Shown here in pieces: positions 1 through 7,466 of a stretch of 43,501 nt of DNA. A program made the translations under genes and the position numbers. The DNA comes from Actinomycetes bacterium. Its GTDB lineage: Bacteria; Actinomycetota; Acidimicrobiia; IMCC26256; Chersky-534. Position 1 is the first letter of the stretch, and every line of letters starts with the position of its first letter. The stretch lies in the NCBI GenBank assembly GCA_025463865.1, contig JAODBH010000037.1, forward strand, positions 1-43,501, given 5' to 3'. Under the pieces are notes generated by a model. That model had not been told where the DNA came from and made no database searches. It saw nothing but the letters and a program-made list of their open reading frames with translations.

Positions 1-7
1 GGAGGCG

Positions 8-901
8 ATGCCCGAGCCCGCGACGTTTCGGGGCCTCCCGATCATCGACACGATGATCGGCTTCCCGCTGTACGACAAACGGGCGGCCTACGCCGATCTG
101 GTGCAGAAGACGAGCGACCGCTCCGACGCCGACGCCGGAGGGTTCCCGGTCGACTATGCGTTCAAGGCGGTGCCAGGAGAGGTGCCGCCGGGTACCGATC
201 AGGTCGCGTACACGCTTGACGCGATGGACCGGCACGGCATCGTGCTGGGACTCGTGATGATCGACTCGGACGACTATGACGGTGGCGCAGCCCTCGACGC
301 GTACCGGCGCCATCCCGATCGCTTCGTCGCGTCCATCGACGTGGACCCGGGCGAGGGCCCGGGTGCCCTCACCCGGCTCGAGCGGTTCCACGCCGACGCC
401 GGGATCCGGGCCGTCGGCATCTTTCCCGCCGGCTGTGTGCCGCAGATCCCGATCAATCACCGCACCCTGTATCCCGTGTACGCACGATGTGTCGAGCTCG
501 ACCTGCCGGTCTTCGTGTGCGCGGGGATCCCCGGACCCAGGATGCCCGGCTTGGGCCAGTACGTCGGGCTGATCGACGATGTCCTGTGCGAGTTCCCCGA
601 CCTCGTCTTCGTGACCCGCCATGGATGCGAGCCGTGGGAGGAGCTGGCTGTGGCCCTCATGCGGAAGCATCCGAACCTCCACTACTCCACGAGCGCGTTC
701 GCGCCCCGGCACTACCCGCGGGCGATCGTCGACTTCGCGAACGACGGCGGGGCGGACCAGGTCATCTATGCCGGATACTTCCCGATGGGGCTTTCGCTCG
801 AACGCATCGTGCGCGACTTCGCATCGGTGCCCTTCGCGGACGACGTGTGGCCGAAGTTCCTGTACGGCAATGCGGCGCGTGTGTTGCGGGTCGCGCCATA
901 G
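8..901 (+). CDS. Divergent amidohydrolase-2 family protein lacking most metal ligands
   Basis: This 297-residue protein has the layout of the amidohydrolase-2 (ACMSD-like) TIM barrel. The C-terminal part is typical, with a strand ending in FVTRHG (His205) and a closing WPKFLYGNAARVL helix. The usual first-strand metal motif (HxH, or the DxHxxE form of the other paralogues here) is replaced by IIDTMIGFP (12-20). The mid-barrel His is replaced by VFVCAG (Cys171). The usual G-S/T-D-Y-P motif reads YAGYFP (254-259), without the Asp. It may therefore be metal-free or catalytically altered; what it acts on cannot be read. ATG at 8 follows GGAGG at 1-5 with only 2 bases between, and the frame is open to the window edge, so the true start could lie upstream. 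It converges on the minus-strand gene ending at 929. Confidence 0.75.
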   Translation: MPEPATFRGLPIIDTMIGFPLYDKRAAYADLVQKTSDRSDADAGGFPVDYAFKAVPGEVPPGTDQVAYTLDAMDRHGIVLGLVMIDSDDYDGGAALDAYRRHPDRFVASIDVDPGEGPGALTRLERFHADAGIRAVGIFPAGCVPQIPINHRTLYPVYARCVELDLPVFVCAGIPGPRMPGLGQYVGLIDDVLCEFPDLVFVTRHGCEPWEELAVALMRKHPNLHYSTSAFAPRHYPRAIVDFANDGGADQVIYAGYFPMGLSLERIVRDFASVPFADDVWPKFLYGNAARVLRVAP

Positions 902-928
902 CCCTACCGGGACGGCCGACGGGGTCCG

Positions 929-1390
929 TCAGCCCAGCTCGACCGGCTGCACGAAGGGTGCGGTGACCGCATCGGTGGCCGGAGGGAAGGAGAGAGGCCG
1001 GAAGGTGACCTCGACCGCCATTCCTCCCCTGAGGATGGGCGGGCGGGGATCATCGTCGCGTGCGACCAGGCGGGTCACGAAGCGGATTCGGTCGTCTTCC
1101 GCCAGTGTCACGATGGCCGTGGTGTACGGGACCGTTCCGCCGTACTCCGGGATCAGCGCCCGGGCCACCTCGGTCCACGTGAACAACGCGCCGCGGCCGC
1201 TGAGAACCCGCCATTCGGGAAGCGCGCCGCCGCACCCGGAACAGCTCTCGCGTGGGTACCAGACGAACCGGCTGCACGACCCGCACCACTGCATCGCAAA
1301 TTCGTGCCGCTGCGCCGCGTCCCAGAAGGGCGCAGTCAAGGGTTCGTCGCGATCGGGGAGCGGAAACCCGAGGTGGAGCCCGGCGGTCAT
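929..1390 (-). CDS. DUF35 OB-fold/zinc-ribbon partner of the adjacent thiolase-like protein
   Basis: This 153-residue protein has an N-terminal rubredoxin-like zinc ribbon, with Cys36, Cys39, Cys50 and Cys53 in the spacing C-x2-C-x10-C-x2-C. A C-terminal OB-fold-like segment follows (about 65-150). This is the classic DUF35 (ChsH2/OB_aCoA_assoc) arrangement. Family members bind thiolase-fold or hydratase partners and are needed for their activity on acyl-CoA substrates, for example the Ltp2-DUF35 steroid side-chain aldolase. ATG at 1390 overlaps the TGA of the thiolase-like gene (ATGA), so the two are translationally coupled and probably form a complex. An upstream in-frame start at 1429 would only add residues shadowing the partner's 3' end, so I reject it. 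Confidence 0.85.
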   Translation of the reverse strand: MTAGLHLGFPLPDRDEPLTAPFWDAAQRHEFAMQWCGSCSRFVWYPRESCSGCGGALPEWRVLSGRGALFTWTEVARALIPEYGGTVPYTTAIVTLAEDDRIRFVTRLVARDDDPRPPILRGGMAVEVTFRPLSFPPATDAVTAPFVQPVELG

Positions 1391-2592
1391 GCGTCCTCGC
1401 GGGTGAGCACCAGGGTGCCGGAGTCCCACACGGCGTACCCGCCGTACACGCCCACCGAGCAGTCGGCGACCTGTGCGGCCGCAACGCCCCGCAGTTGCTT
1501 CACGAGCTCGACCACGTGCGCGATCCCGAGTACGTAGGCATGGGAGAGCAGGCCGCCGTGCGGGTTGTACGGCAGGCGGCCGCCGTCGTAAGCGAGCGTG
1601 TCTCCCTCCACGAACGCGCCGCCTTCTCCCTTGGCGCAGAAGCCCATGTCCTCGAGCTGCATCAGCGCCACGATCGTGAACGGGTCGTAGATCGTGACCA
1701 CGTCGACGTCGTCGGGGGTGATGCCGGCCATCTCGAACGCGGCGGGGGCGGCGTAGACCTGGGGCGTCGACGTGAACGGATCCTGCTCGACGAGGTGCAG
1801 CCCGTAGTCCGATGTCCCCTCCCCGACACCGGCGACGACGACGGGGGCGTTCGGCCGGTCACGGGCCCGATCTCGGGACGTCGTGATGAAGGCCGCACCG
1901 CCGTCGGAGATCAGGCAGCAGTCCATCTGGTGCAACGGATCGGCGATCATCGGCGAACCGAGATAGCCGGCCAGGTCCAAGGGACGGTCGTGCATGACGG
2001 CACCGGGAGTGAGATTGGCGTGGCGCCGGGAGACGACGGCGATCCGGCCCAGCTGCTCGGGCGTGGTTCCGAACTCGATCATGTGGCGCCTCGCGATCGC
2101 GGCGAAGTAGACGGGTTGGGGGAAGAAGCCGAACGGCAGCTCGAGGTTCAGCTTCTCGACGAAGCCGAGATAGCTCTCGCCGGGGCCGCCGACCATCTGC
2201 TCGCGTTCCGTCGCCCACGCGACCGCGTGCGAGTTGAGCACGTACTTCGCGCGCCCGTCTGCGATCGCCCGCGCTGCGACGTACGGGGCGTGCGCGGCGC
2301 CGGTTGCCGCGCCGCAGTCTTGGTCCGAGAACAGCTCGTGGCTGGTTCCGAAGTGGTCGTGGAAGATCTCGGCGGTGAGTGCCGGAGCGAACTGCGACCA
2401 GGTGAGACCGTCGATGTCGCTCGGCTCGAGGCCGGCGTCTTCGATCGCACGCGTCGCCGCATCGAGGGCGATCTCGGTCGCGGTCCGGCCCGACGCCCGG
2501 GAGTAGCTCGATTCGCCGATGCCGCAGATGGCCACTTGGCCCCCGATGTCGTCGAGGTCGACCGCCCGCCCCCAGCCGTCACCGTGCGTCAC
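1387..2592 (-). CDS. SCP2/Ltp2-type thiolase-fold protein (probable acyl-CoA aldolase or thiolase)
   Basis: This 401-residue protein has a thiolase fold. It starts with GQVAICGIGESSYSR and has an N-terminal half with EIALDAATRAIEDAG, and late motifs NPHGG and GGYAVWDSGTLVL. The position that holds C-x-S-G in true thiolases reads A-A-T-G (95-98), with a Cys two residues earlier (Cys93). The GHP motif reads SHA. Loss of the nucleophile is known in Ltp2-type retro-aldolases that pair with DUF35 proteins, and this gene is followed by one with an ATGA overlap. I infer C-C bond cleavage of a beta-hydroxyacyl-CoA, such as a side-chain aldolase reaction, rather than beta-ketothiolysis. GTG at 2592 is chosen because GGAG lies 5 bases upstream and a -10 box at 2627-2632 puts the transcript start near 2620. 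The longer TTG start at 2625 would lie outside the mRNA. Confidence 0.8.
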   Translation of the reverse strand: MTHGDGWGRAVDLDDIGGQVAICGIGESSYSRASGRTATEIALDAATRAIEDAGLEPSDIDGLTWSQFAPALTAEIFHDHFGTSHELFSDQDCGAATGAAHAPYVAARAIADGRAKYVLNSHAVAWATEREQMVGGPGESYLGFVEKLNLELPFGFFPQPVYFAAIARRHMIEFGTTPEQLGRIAVVSRRHANLTPGAVMHDRPLDLAGYLGSPMIADPLHQMDCCLISDGGAAFITTSRDRARDRPNAPVVVAGVGEGTSDYGLHLVEQDPFTSTPQVYAAPAAFEMAGITPDDVDVVTIYDPFTIVALMQLEDMGFCAKGEGGAFVEGDTLAYDGGRLPYNPHGGLLSHAYVLGIAHVVELVKQLRGVAAAQVADCSVGVYGGYAVWDSGTLVLTREDA

Positions 2593-2626
2593 GCGTTCTC
2601 CGATCGACGATGCCTGAACCTGCAAC

Positions 2627-2632
2627 AGGATA
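2627..2632 (-). promoter_or_regulatory. Candidate -10 box for the thiolase/DUF35 operon
   Basis: Read on the minus strand the sequence is TATCCT, which fits the actinobacterial TANNNT pattern. The predicted transcript start is near 2620. That gives a leader of about 28 bases carrying the GGAG ribosome site of the GTG at 2592. No convincing -35 was seen. Confidence 0.4.
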
Positions 2633-2667
2633 CCGAATAACGGCGATATGCCCAGAGAACCGGGCCA

Positions 2668-2697
2668 TTGTGGTTCTGATGCAGAAAGCGGTACTCT
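2668..2697 (+). promoter_or_regulatory. Candidate promoter for a leaderless transcript of the PaaK-like gene
   Basis: TTGTGG (2668-2673) and TACTCT (2692-2697) are separated by 18 bases, as in a sigma-A promoter. The GTG start at 2704 begins exactly 6 bases after the -10 box, where transcription would start. No Shine-Dalgarno sequence lies in between. The mRNA is therefore predicted to be leaderless, which is common in actinobacteria. This divergent region (2593-2703) serves both flanking operons. Confidence 0.5.
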
Positions 2698-2703
2698 CTT
2701 TTC

Positions 2704-4044
2704 GTGTCAGTCCGGGGGGTCGCTTCTGAGCCGCAGCTTTCCGATGCCGCGGGCCGTTACTTCGATCCTGAGACCGAGACCATGTCCAGGGCCGACCTGG
2801 CGGCGCTGCAGGAGGCTCGGCTGCTCGAGACGTTGCCGTTCGTCTACGAGCGCTCGGACCTGATCAACAGCATCTGGCGCACCGCCGGGGTGCACCCGCG
2901 CGACATCCGGACGCTCGACGACTTCCGGGAGCGGGCTCCGTTCATGAGCAAGGACGTCGTGCGGCAATACCGCGCCGAGCATCACGACCCGTACGGCGGC
3001 GTGCGGCTGCGGGACCCGAGTCGACTCGTCGCCGTGATGTCGACCTCGGGCACGACCGGCGATCCGGCGCTCCTACCCGTCACCGACGGCGTCCCCATCA
3101 GCGGACTCGGCTTCAGCCGCGACTTCTACGAGATCGGGGTGCGTCCCGACGACTACGTCTTCATCGCGCTGTTCACGTTCCGGGGCTGCGGATGGGAGAT
3201 GCCCCAGCGGCTCGGGGCGGTCCCGGTGTTGTTCGACCACGACGCGTCGGAGATCGACCGCTTCTGTCGCTGGGCCCTCGAGCTGCGGCCGACATCCATG
3301 TTCCTGCTCAGCGGATACCTCATCAACACGTTCGCGACCGAGGCCGAACGCCTCGGGTACGACCTCACCGACGTGTTCTCGAGCATCAAGGGGGTCATCT
3401 ACGGGGGTGAGCCGCTCGGAACCCGGGCCCGGGCGACCGTCAGCTCGTGGGGTGTCGAGCTGTTCGATCACAGCGCCCTCGGTGACGTCGCCTGGGCGAT
3501 GGAGTGTCGGGAGCACGACGGCATGCACTTCCCGGAGGACCTCGCGTTCGTCGAGCACCTCGAACCCGGTGGGCGCACCCCGGCCGCCGACGGGGAGCTC
3601 GGCGAGCTGGTCGTGACGTCACTCGACCCGCACCTGAGCCCGTACATCCGCTTCCGGTCGGACGACCTCGTTCGCCTGACGGAGACGAGGTGCGCGTGCG
3701 GGCGCACGCACGCACGCCTGTGGCCGGTCGGCCGGCTGGGCGATGAGACGATCGTCAACGGGCGCGTCGTCATGCCCGTGGACGTCTGGCGCGGGATCGA
3801 GAGGGTCGACGCGACCTCGGCCGCACTGTTCCAGATCATCCGGCCGCAGCGCGAGGTCGACTCCCTGCGGCTGCGGGTGGGATACGACGAGAGCCTGACC
3901 ACCCCGGTGAGCGAGATCCGCGATGCGGTGGTGGCCGCCGTCGCCGCCGAGCTCGACATCGAACCCGACGTCGAGCTCGTCCCCGAGGCCGACCTCCTCA
4001 AGCTCGGCCCGCCCCACAAGATCCCGCGGATGGTCCGCTCGTGA
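2704..4044 (+). CDS. PaaK-like acyl-CoA ligase (phenylacetate-CoA ligase family)
   Basis: This 446-residue adenylate-forming protein is of the PaaK branch. The nucleotide-binding loop MSTSGTTGD lies at 112-120. The family-typical end of the large domain, YIRFRSDDLVRLTE followed by C-x-CGRTHAR, is present, and the small C-terminal domain ends near the stop. PaaK enzymes activate aryl- or other carboxylic acids to CoA thioesters with ATP in the cytoplasm. The substrate here is unknown. GTG at 2704 has no ribosome site but sits 6 bases after a -10 box, so a leaderless start is likely. The gene opens the long plus-strand run to 16984 and overlaps the next gene by GTGA at 4041. Confidence 0.85.
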   Translation: MSVRGVASEPQLSDAAGRYFDPETETMSRADLAALQEARLLETLPFVYERSDLINSIWRTAGVHPRDIRTLDDFRERAPFMSKDVVRQYRAEHHDPYGGVRLRDPSRLVAVMSTSGTTGDPALLPVTDGVPISGLGFSRDFYEIGVRPDDYVFIALFTFRGCGWEMPQRLGAVPVLFDHDASEIDRFCRWALELRPTSMFLLSGYLINTFATEAERLGYDLTDVFSSIKGVIYGGEPLGTRARATVSSWGVELFDHSALGDVAWAMECREHDGMHFPEDLAFVEHLEPGGRTPAADGELGELVVTSLDPHLSPYIRFRSDDLVRLTETRCACGRTHARLWPVGRLGDETIVNGRVVMPVDVWRGIERVDATSAALFQIIRPQREVDSLRLRVGYDESLTTPVSEIRDAVVAAVAAELDIEPDVELVPEADLLKLGPPHKIPRMVRS

Positions 4045-4721
4045 AGGCCATCGACCGGCCGGACCAGATCCCGTTCCTCTGGGGTGTGGGTCGCTTTCCC
4101 GGGTCGTCCGATCCGTACTTCGTGTCCCAGGCGGACATGGACCGCGACGTCGCCGGGGCTGCCCGCGTGATCGAGCGCCTCGGCGCGGAGGCGGGTGAGC
4201 ACGTGCTGTTCGTCTCACACTTCTACGAGGGCTGCCAGTTCTGGCCGCTCGAACGGGCGGCGATCGAACGCGACGTGGTCATCTCCTGCGCGGAGGCGAA
4301 CCTGATGGACGCCCCGCGCGTCGAGTTCTTCACGCGCCTCCTCCCATTGGCCGCCGCGGTCGGTGTCACCGCCGACACGCTGGACGGGGTCGAGCAGCTC
4401 GGCCTCGACCTGCGAGAGGTGTTCGATCGCCCGCGCGTCGTCCTCGCGCGTCCGGGTGCCTACGAGCGGCTGCGCGCCGCCGGGGTCGAGGCGCGACGCA
4501 TCGTCGCGCTGGGCCCGGCACTCGTCACGGAATGCGCGGCCGGCGAGCTCCACGTCGACGGGGACGAGTGGGATGTCGTGGAGCACGACGGCGAGCTGGT
4601 CATCAGCGGTCGCGGCAAGCGCGCGACGGACGTGGCCTCGTTCGGAACCGGCCTGCGCGGCCGGACCCTGGGGACCGGAACGTGTGGAAGTCCGGATCCC
4701 GTCGTGGACATCGAAACCTGA
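4041..4721 (+). CDS. Uncharacterised companion of the PaaK-like ligase
   Basis: This 226-residue protein I do not recognise by name. Its middle (about 35-125) reads like the amino-terminal alpha/beta part of an adenylate-forming enzyme: a helix, then HVLFVSHFYEGCQFWPLERAA, then a second strand and FFTRLLPLAAAVGVTADT. No phosphate-binding loop, no acyl-adenylate motifs and no catalytic lysine follow. The last 65 residues are a beta-rich tail containing LHVDGDEWDVVEHDGELVISG. GTG overlaps the PaaK-like stop (GTGA at 4041), so the two are translationally coupled. It could be a regulatory or scaffolding subunit, or a remnant half-enzyme. The coding frame is clear from the overlap and the GC3-rich codons, but the function is unknown. 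Confidence 0.7.
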   Translation: MKAIDRPDQIPFLWGVGRFPGSSDPYFVSQADMDRDVAGAARVIERLGAEAGEHVLFVSHFYEGCQFWPLERAAIERDVVISCAEANLMDAPRVEFFTRLLPLAAAVGVTADTLDGVEQLGLDLREVFDRPRVVLARPGAYERLRAAGVEARRIVALGPALVTECAAGELHVDGDEWDVVEHDGELVISGRGKRATDVASFGTGLRGRTLGTGTCGSPDPVVDIET

Positions 4722-4732
4722 CGTCGGAGCTA

Positions 4733-4747
4733 GGGGTCGCGGACCCC
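4733..4747 (+). other. Short intercistronic hairpin
   Basis: GGGGTC (4733-4738) and GACCCC (4742-4747) can form a 6-bp stem with a 3-base loop. It ends 3 bases before the GAGGAGGG ribosome site (4751-4758) of the next gene. It might stabilise mRNA or tune translation. It lacks a U tract and could also be chance in GC-rich DNA. Confidence 0.3.
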
Positions 4748-4761
4748 GTGGAGGAGGGACA

Positions 4762-5865
4762 ATGAGTCGTCTGGTGATCAGTGCGGACTCGCACGTGGTC
4801 GAGCCGCTGGATCTCTGGGAGCAACGCCTTCCGCCTGCGCTCCGGGCCGAGGCGGTCCGCCACGTCGTCGAGAACGATCGGATGTCGGTCTACATCGGCG
4901 GTGTCCTCGCCTTCACGGCGAAGATGTCGAAGGACGATGTCGAAGGCTCGGACTCCCGTCACGGCGCGGGCTTCGCGGAGATGCAGGCGAGCGCGGGCGG
5001 CGCCGACCTCGTGCAGCGGCTGGCCGACATCGAAGCGGACGGGATCAGCGGCGAGGTCATCTACCCGACCGCGGGTCTCTACATCTTCATGGTGGAGGAT
5101 CCGAAGGTGCAGGACGCCTGTGCCCGGGTCTACAACGACTGGTGCGAAGAGGTGTTCCTTCCACGCGGGGACGTGTTCGCTCCCGCGGCCATCCTGCCGT
5201 CGCGTGACGTCGCACTCGCCGTTGCCGAGCTGGAACGCGCGACCGACGCCGGATTCAAGGCCGCGATGCTGCCGATGGTCGCCCCACGCGAGACGCCGTA
5301 CTCCGCCGACGTATGGGAACCGCTGTGGGAGCTCGCGGCGGGTCGGCACGTGCCGATCTCGTACCACGTCGCGACCGGCGCGCTCCCGGTGACGGAACGC
5401 GGCCCGGGCGGGGCGATCATCAACTACCTCCGGGTCGGCATGGCTGCGCTCGACCTCGTCGGGTACTTCGTCGCCGGTGGCGTCTTGATGCGGCACCCCG
5501 ACCTGACCGTCGCGGTGGTCGAGGCGGGCGCCGGCTGGCTGGCGTACGCGAACGAGAGGATGGACGAAGCCGCCGCGGAGCACGCGGCCTGGGTGAAGCC
5601 GCACCTGGATCGCCGCCCGAGCGACTACATCCGCGACCAGATCCGGGTCACGGTCGGTGCCGACCGCGCCCCGATCCTGAGCCGCGAGATCACCGGGATC
5701 GAGCCGTTGATGTGGGCGTCCGACTACCCGCACCCCGAAGGCACCTGGCCGGAGTCACAGCGGGCGATCGAGTCGATCTTCGACGGCACCGACGTGTCGG
5801 ACGGGGACCGCGATGCCATCGTGGGCGGCACGGCCGCGCAGCTCTGGCACCTCGGGCCGCGCTGA
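4762..5865 (+). CDS. Amidohydrolase-2 family protein (ACMSD-like metal-dependent hydrolase/decarboxylase)
   Basis: This 367-residue TIM-barrel protein keeps the metal-site pattern of this actinobacterial clade. It has DSHVVE (9-14) at strand 1, ISYH in mid-barrel, VEAGAGW at the next strand, and WASDYPHPEG with the catalytic Asp near the C-terminus. Relatives include ACMSD and gamma-resorcylate decarboxylase, which decarboxylate or hydrolyse using one divalent metal. The substrate cannot be inferred. ATG at 4762 is preceded by GAGGAGGG, so the start is well supported. It is the first of four related genes in this plus-strand run, alternating with CoA ligases. Confidence 0.85.
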   Translation: MSRLVISADSHVVEPLDLWEQRLPPALRAEAVRHVVENDRMSVYIGGVLAFTAKMSKDDVEGSDSRHGAGFAEMQASAGGADLVQRLADIEADGISGEVIYPTAGLYIFMVEDPKVQDACARVYNDWCEEVFLPRGDVFAPAAILPSRDVALAVAELERATDAGFKAAMLPMVAPRETPYSADVWEPLWELAAGRHVPISYHVATGALPVTERGPGGAIINYLRVGMAALDLVGYFVAGGVLMRHPDLTVAVVEAGAGWLAYANERMDEAAAEHAAWVKPHLDRRPSDYIRDQIRVTVGADRAPILSREITGIEPLMWASDYPHPEGTWPESQRAIESIFDGTDVSDGDRDAIVGGTAAQLWHLGPR

Positions 5866-5893
5866 CCGTGGACCGTCGCGCCGTGTCCGGCTC

Positions 5894-7465
5894 ATGACCC
5901 CGGTCGAGCTCTCCGATCCGGTGGCCCGCGTCAACGCCCCGTTGGGGATCGGTGACGTGCTCGCGCAGAACACCCGCAGCTACGGCGCGGCCACCGCCGT
6001 GGTGTGCCGGGAGCACCGGGCCACCTATGAGGACCTCGCGGCACGGGTGGCTCGCCTGACGTCGGTCTTCCGTGCGGCCGGCGTCGATGCGGGCGCGAGG
6101 GTGCTCTGGCTGGGGCAGAACTGCCACCGGTTCCTCGAAGCGCTGCTCGCAGCCGGACAGCTGGGCGCAATGGTCTGCCCGGCGAATTGGCGCAGCTCCG
6201 CCGCAGAGCTCGGGTTCGTGCTCGAGGACCTCGATCCCGTCGTCGTGCTCTGGCAGGAGGAGGAGATCGGCGCGCTGGTGGCGGAGGTCCGGGCGAACGC
6301 AAGCCCGGAGCATGCGGGCAGGACCTGGATCCGGCACGACGGGGATGGCGCCGACGACTACGAGGCGCGCGTCGCAGCCGCGTCCCCCGTCGCGGGAGTG
6401 TCGGCCGTAGACCCGGAACGGCCGCTCGCCGTCCTGTACACCGCCGCGTTCGACGGGCGACCGAACGGATCGCTGCTCACCCATACCAACTTGCTGACCC
6501 AGGGTCTCATGGTCGCGATGATGCAGGCGATCGATCGCGACACCGTGTACCTGAATTGTGGACCGCTGTTCCACATCGCGACCCTGTTCGTGACGATCCC
6601 GACGTTCCAGTTCGGCGGTACGAACGTGTTCGTCCGGCGCATGGAGGCGGAAGAGCTGTGCCGGGTGATCGCGGCGGAGCGCTGCACCCGGGCGTTCATC
6701 CTGCCGCCCACGATCAACGAGATCGTGTCGGTGAATGCCGACGGTCGTCACGATCTGTCGTCGATGCAATCGGGATTCGACATCGAGGGTTGGAACGACA
6801 TGGTTGCGCCCGATACCGCGATCTGGGGTACGCGCCCCGCGGGATACGGCCAGACGGAGGTCTTGGGCCTCGTGACGTTCGCAGGGCTCGGAGGAACGCC
6901 GGGCGACTTCACGACCGGGCGGGCCTCGCCGCTCACGTCGGTGCGCATCGTGGACGACGAGGACCGGGAGGTCGCGGTAGGAGCGGTCGGCGAGATCGTC
7001 GCCCGTGGCGTCACGGTCGGTGCCGGCTATTGGAATCGGCCGGAGCTCAACGAGCGCCGCCGGCGCAACGGCTGGTGGCACACCAATGACCTCGGCCGGC
7101 GCAACGCCGACGGGACCGTGACCTTTGTCGGGCCCAAGCTCCGGATGATCAAGTCCGCGGCGGAGAACATCTACCCGGTAGAGGTCGAGGCGTGCCTCGA
7201 GTCGCACGCCGGGGTCCGTGAAGCCGCGGTGATCGGTGTTCCCGACGAGCGCTGGGGGCAGTCGGTCAAAGCGATCGTGGCCGTGCAACCGGGTGCGAAC
7301 CCGACCGAGGACGAGCTCATCGCGCATTGCCGGATCAACATCGGCAGCTACAAGAAGCCGAGGACGATCGAGTTCGTCGACGCGCTGCCGCGCCGGGGCG
7401 GCCCGAAGGACTACGACGCGCTCGACGCCCGCTTCGGCGGCGGCGGCTACCCGGGATCCGTCTGA
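5894..7465 (+). CDS. Class I adenylate-forming enzyme (acyl-CoA synthetase-like) with degenerate P-loop
   Basis: This 523-residue FadD-type protein has all the main blocks: a YGQTE adenine motif, WWHTND, the hinge region with KSAAENIYPVEVE, and a C-terminal domain ending in GGPKDYDALDARF, which offers a candidate catalytic Lys. The phosphate loop is unusual. Instead of S-S/T-G-T-T-G-x-P-K-G it reads YTAAFDGRPNGSLLTH (182-197). The same TAAF-type loop recurs in actinobacterial homologues as I remember them, so it is probably a subfamily trait and not decay. It presumably activates a carboxylic acid for the neighbouring CoA pathway. ATG at 5894 is the first start giving a full N-terminal domain. 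No strong ribosome site is seen. Confidence 0.8.
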   Translation: MTPVELSDPVARVNAPLGIGDVLAQNTRSYGAATAVVCREHRATYEDLAARVARLTSVFRAAGVDAGARVLWLGQNCHRFLEALLAAGQLGAMVCPANWRSSAAELGFVLEDLDPVVVLWQEEEIGALVAEVRANASPEHAGRTWIRHDGDGADDYEARVAAASPVAGVSAVDPERPLAVLYTAAFDGRPNGSLLTHTNLLTQGLMVAMMQAIDRDTVYLNCGPLFHIATLFVTIPTFQFGGTNVFVRRMEAEELCRVIAAERCTRAFILPPTINEIVSVNADGRHDLSSMQSGFDIEGWNDMVAPDTAIWGTRPAGYGQTEVLGLVTFAGLGGTPGDFTTGRASPLTSVRIVDDEDREVAVGAVGEIVARGVTVGAGYWNRPELNERRRRNGWWHTNDLGRRNADGTVTFVGPKLRMIKSAAENIYPVEVEACLESHAGVREAAVIGVPDERWGQSVKAIVAVQPGANPTEDELIAHCRINIGSYKKPRTIEFVDALPRRGGPKDYDALDARFGGGGYPGSV

Positions 7466-7466
7466 C

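Noticed and set aside
901-928. Terminator hairpin in the 901-929 convergent gap
   Set aside because: Only a 5-bp GACGG/CCGTC stem with a 10-base loop is possible, too weak to call.
2593-2625. TTG start at 2625 for the thiolase-like gene
   Set aside because: It would lie at or before the predicted RNA start and has no ribosome site; GTG 2592 has GGAG.
1252-2640. Long plus-strand frame opposite the thiolase and DUF35 genes
   Set aside because: It has shadow composition; the minus-strand frames carry the zinc ribbon and thiolase motifs.
4041-4721. Frameshifted continuation of the PaaK-like gene
   Set aside because: The PaaK-like protein is already complete, and the second gene begins with a normal GTGA overlap and its own N-terminal pattern.
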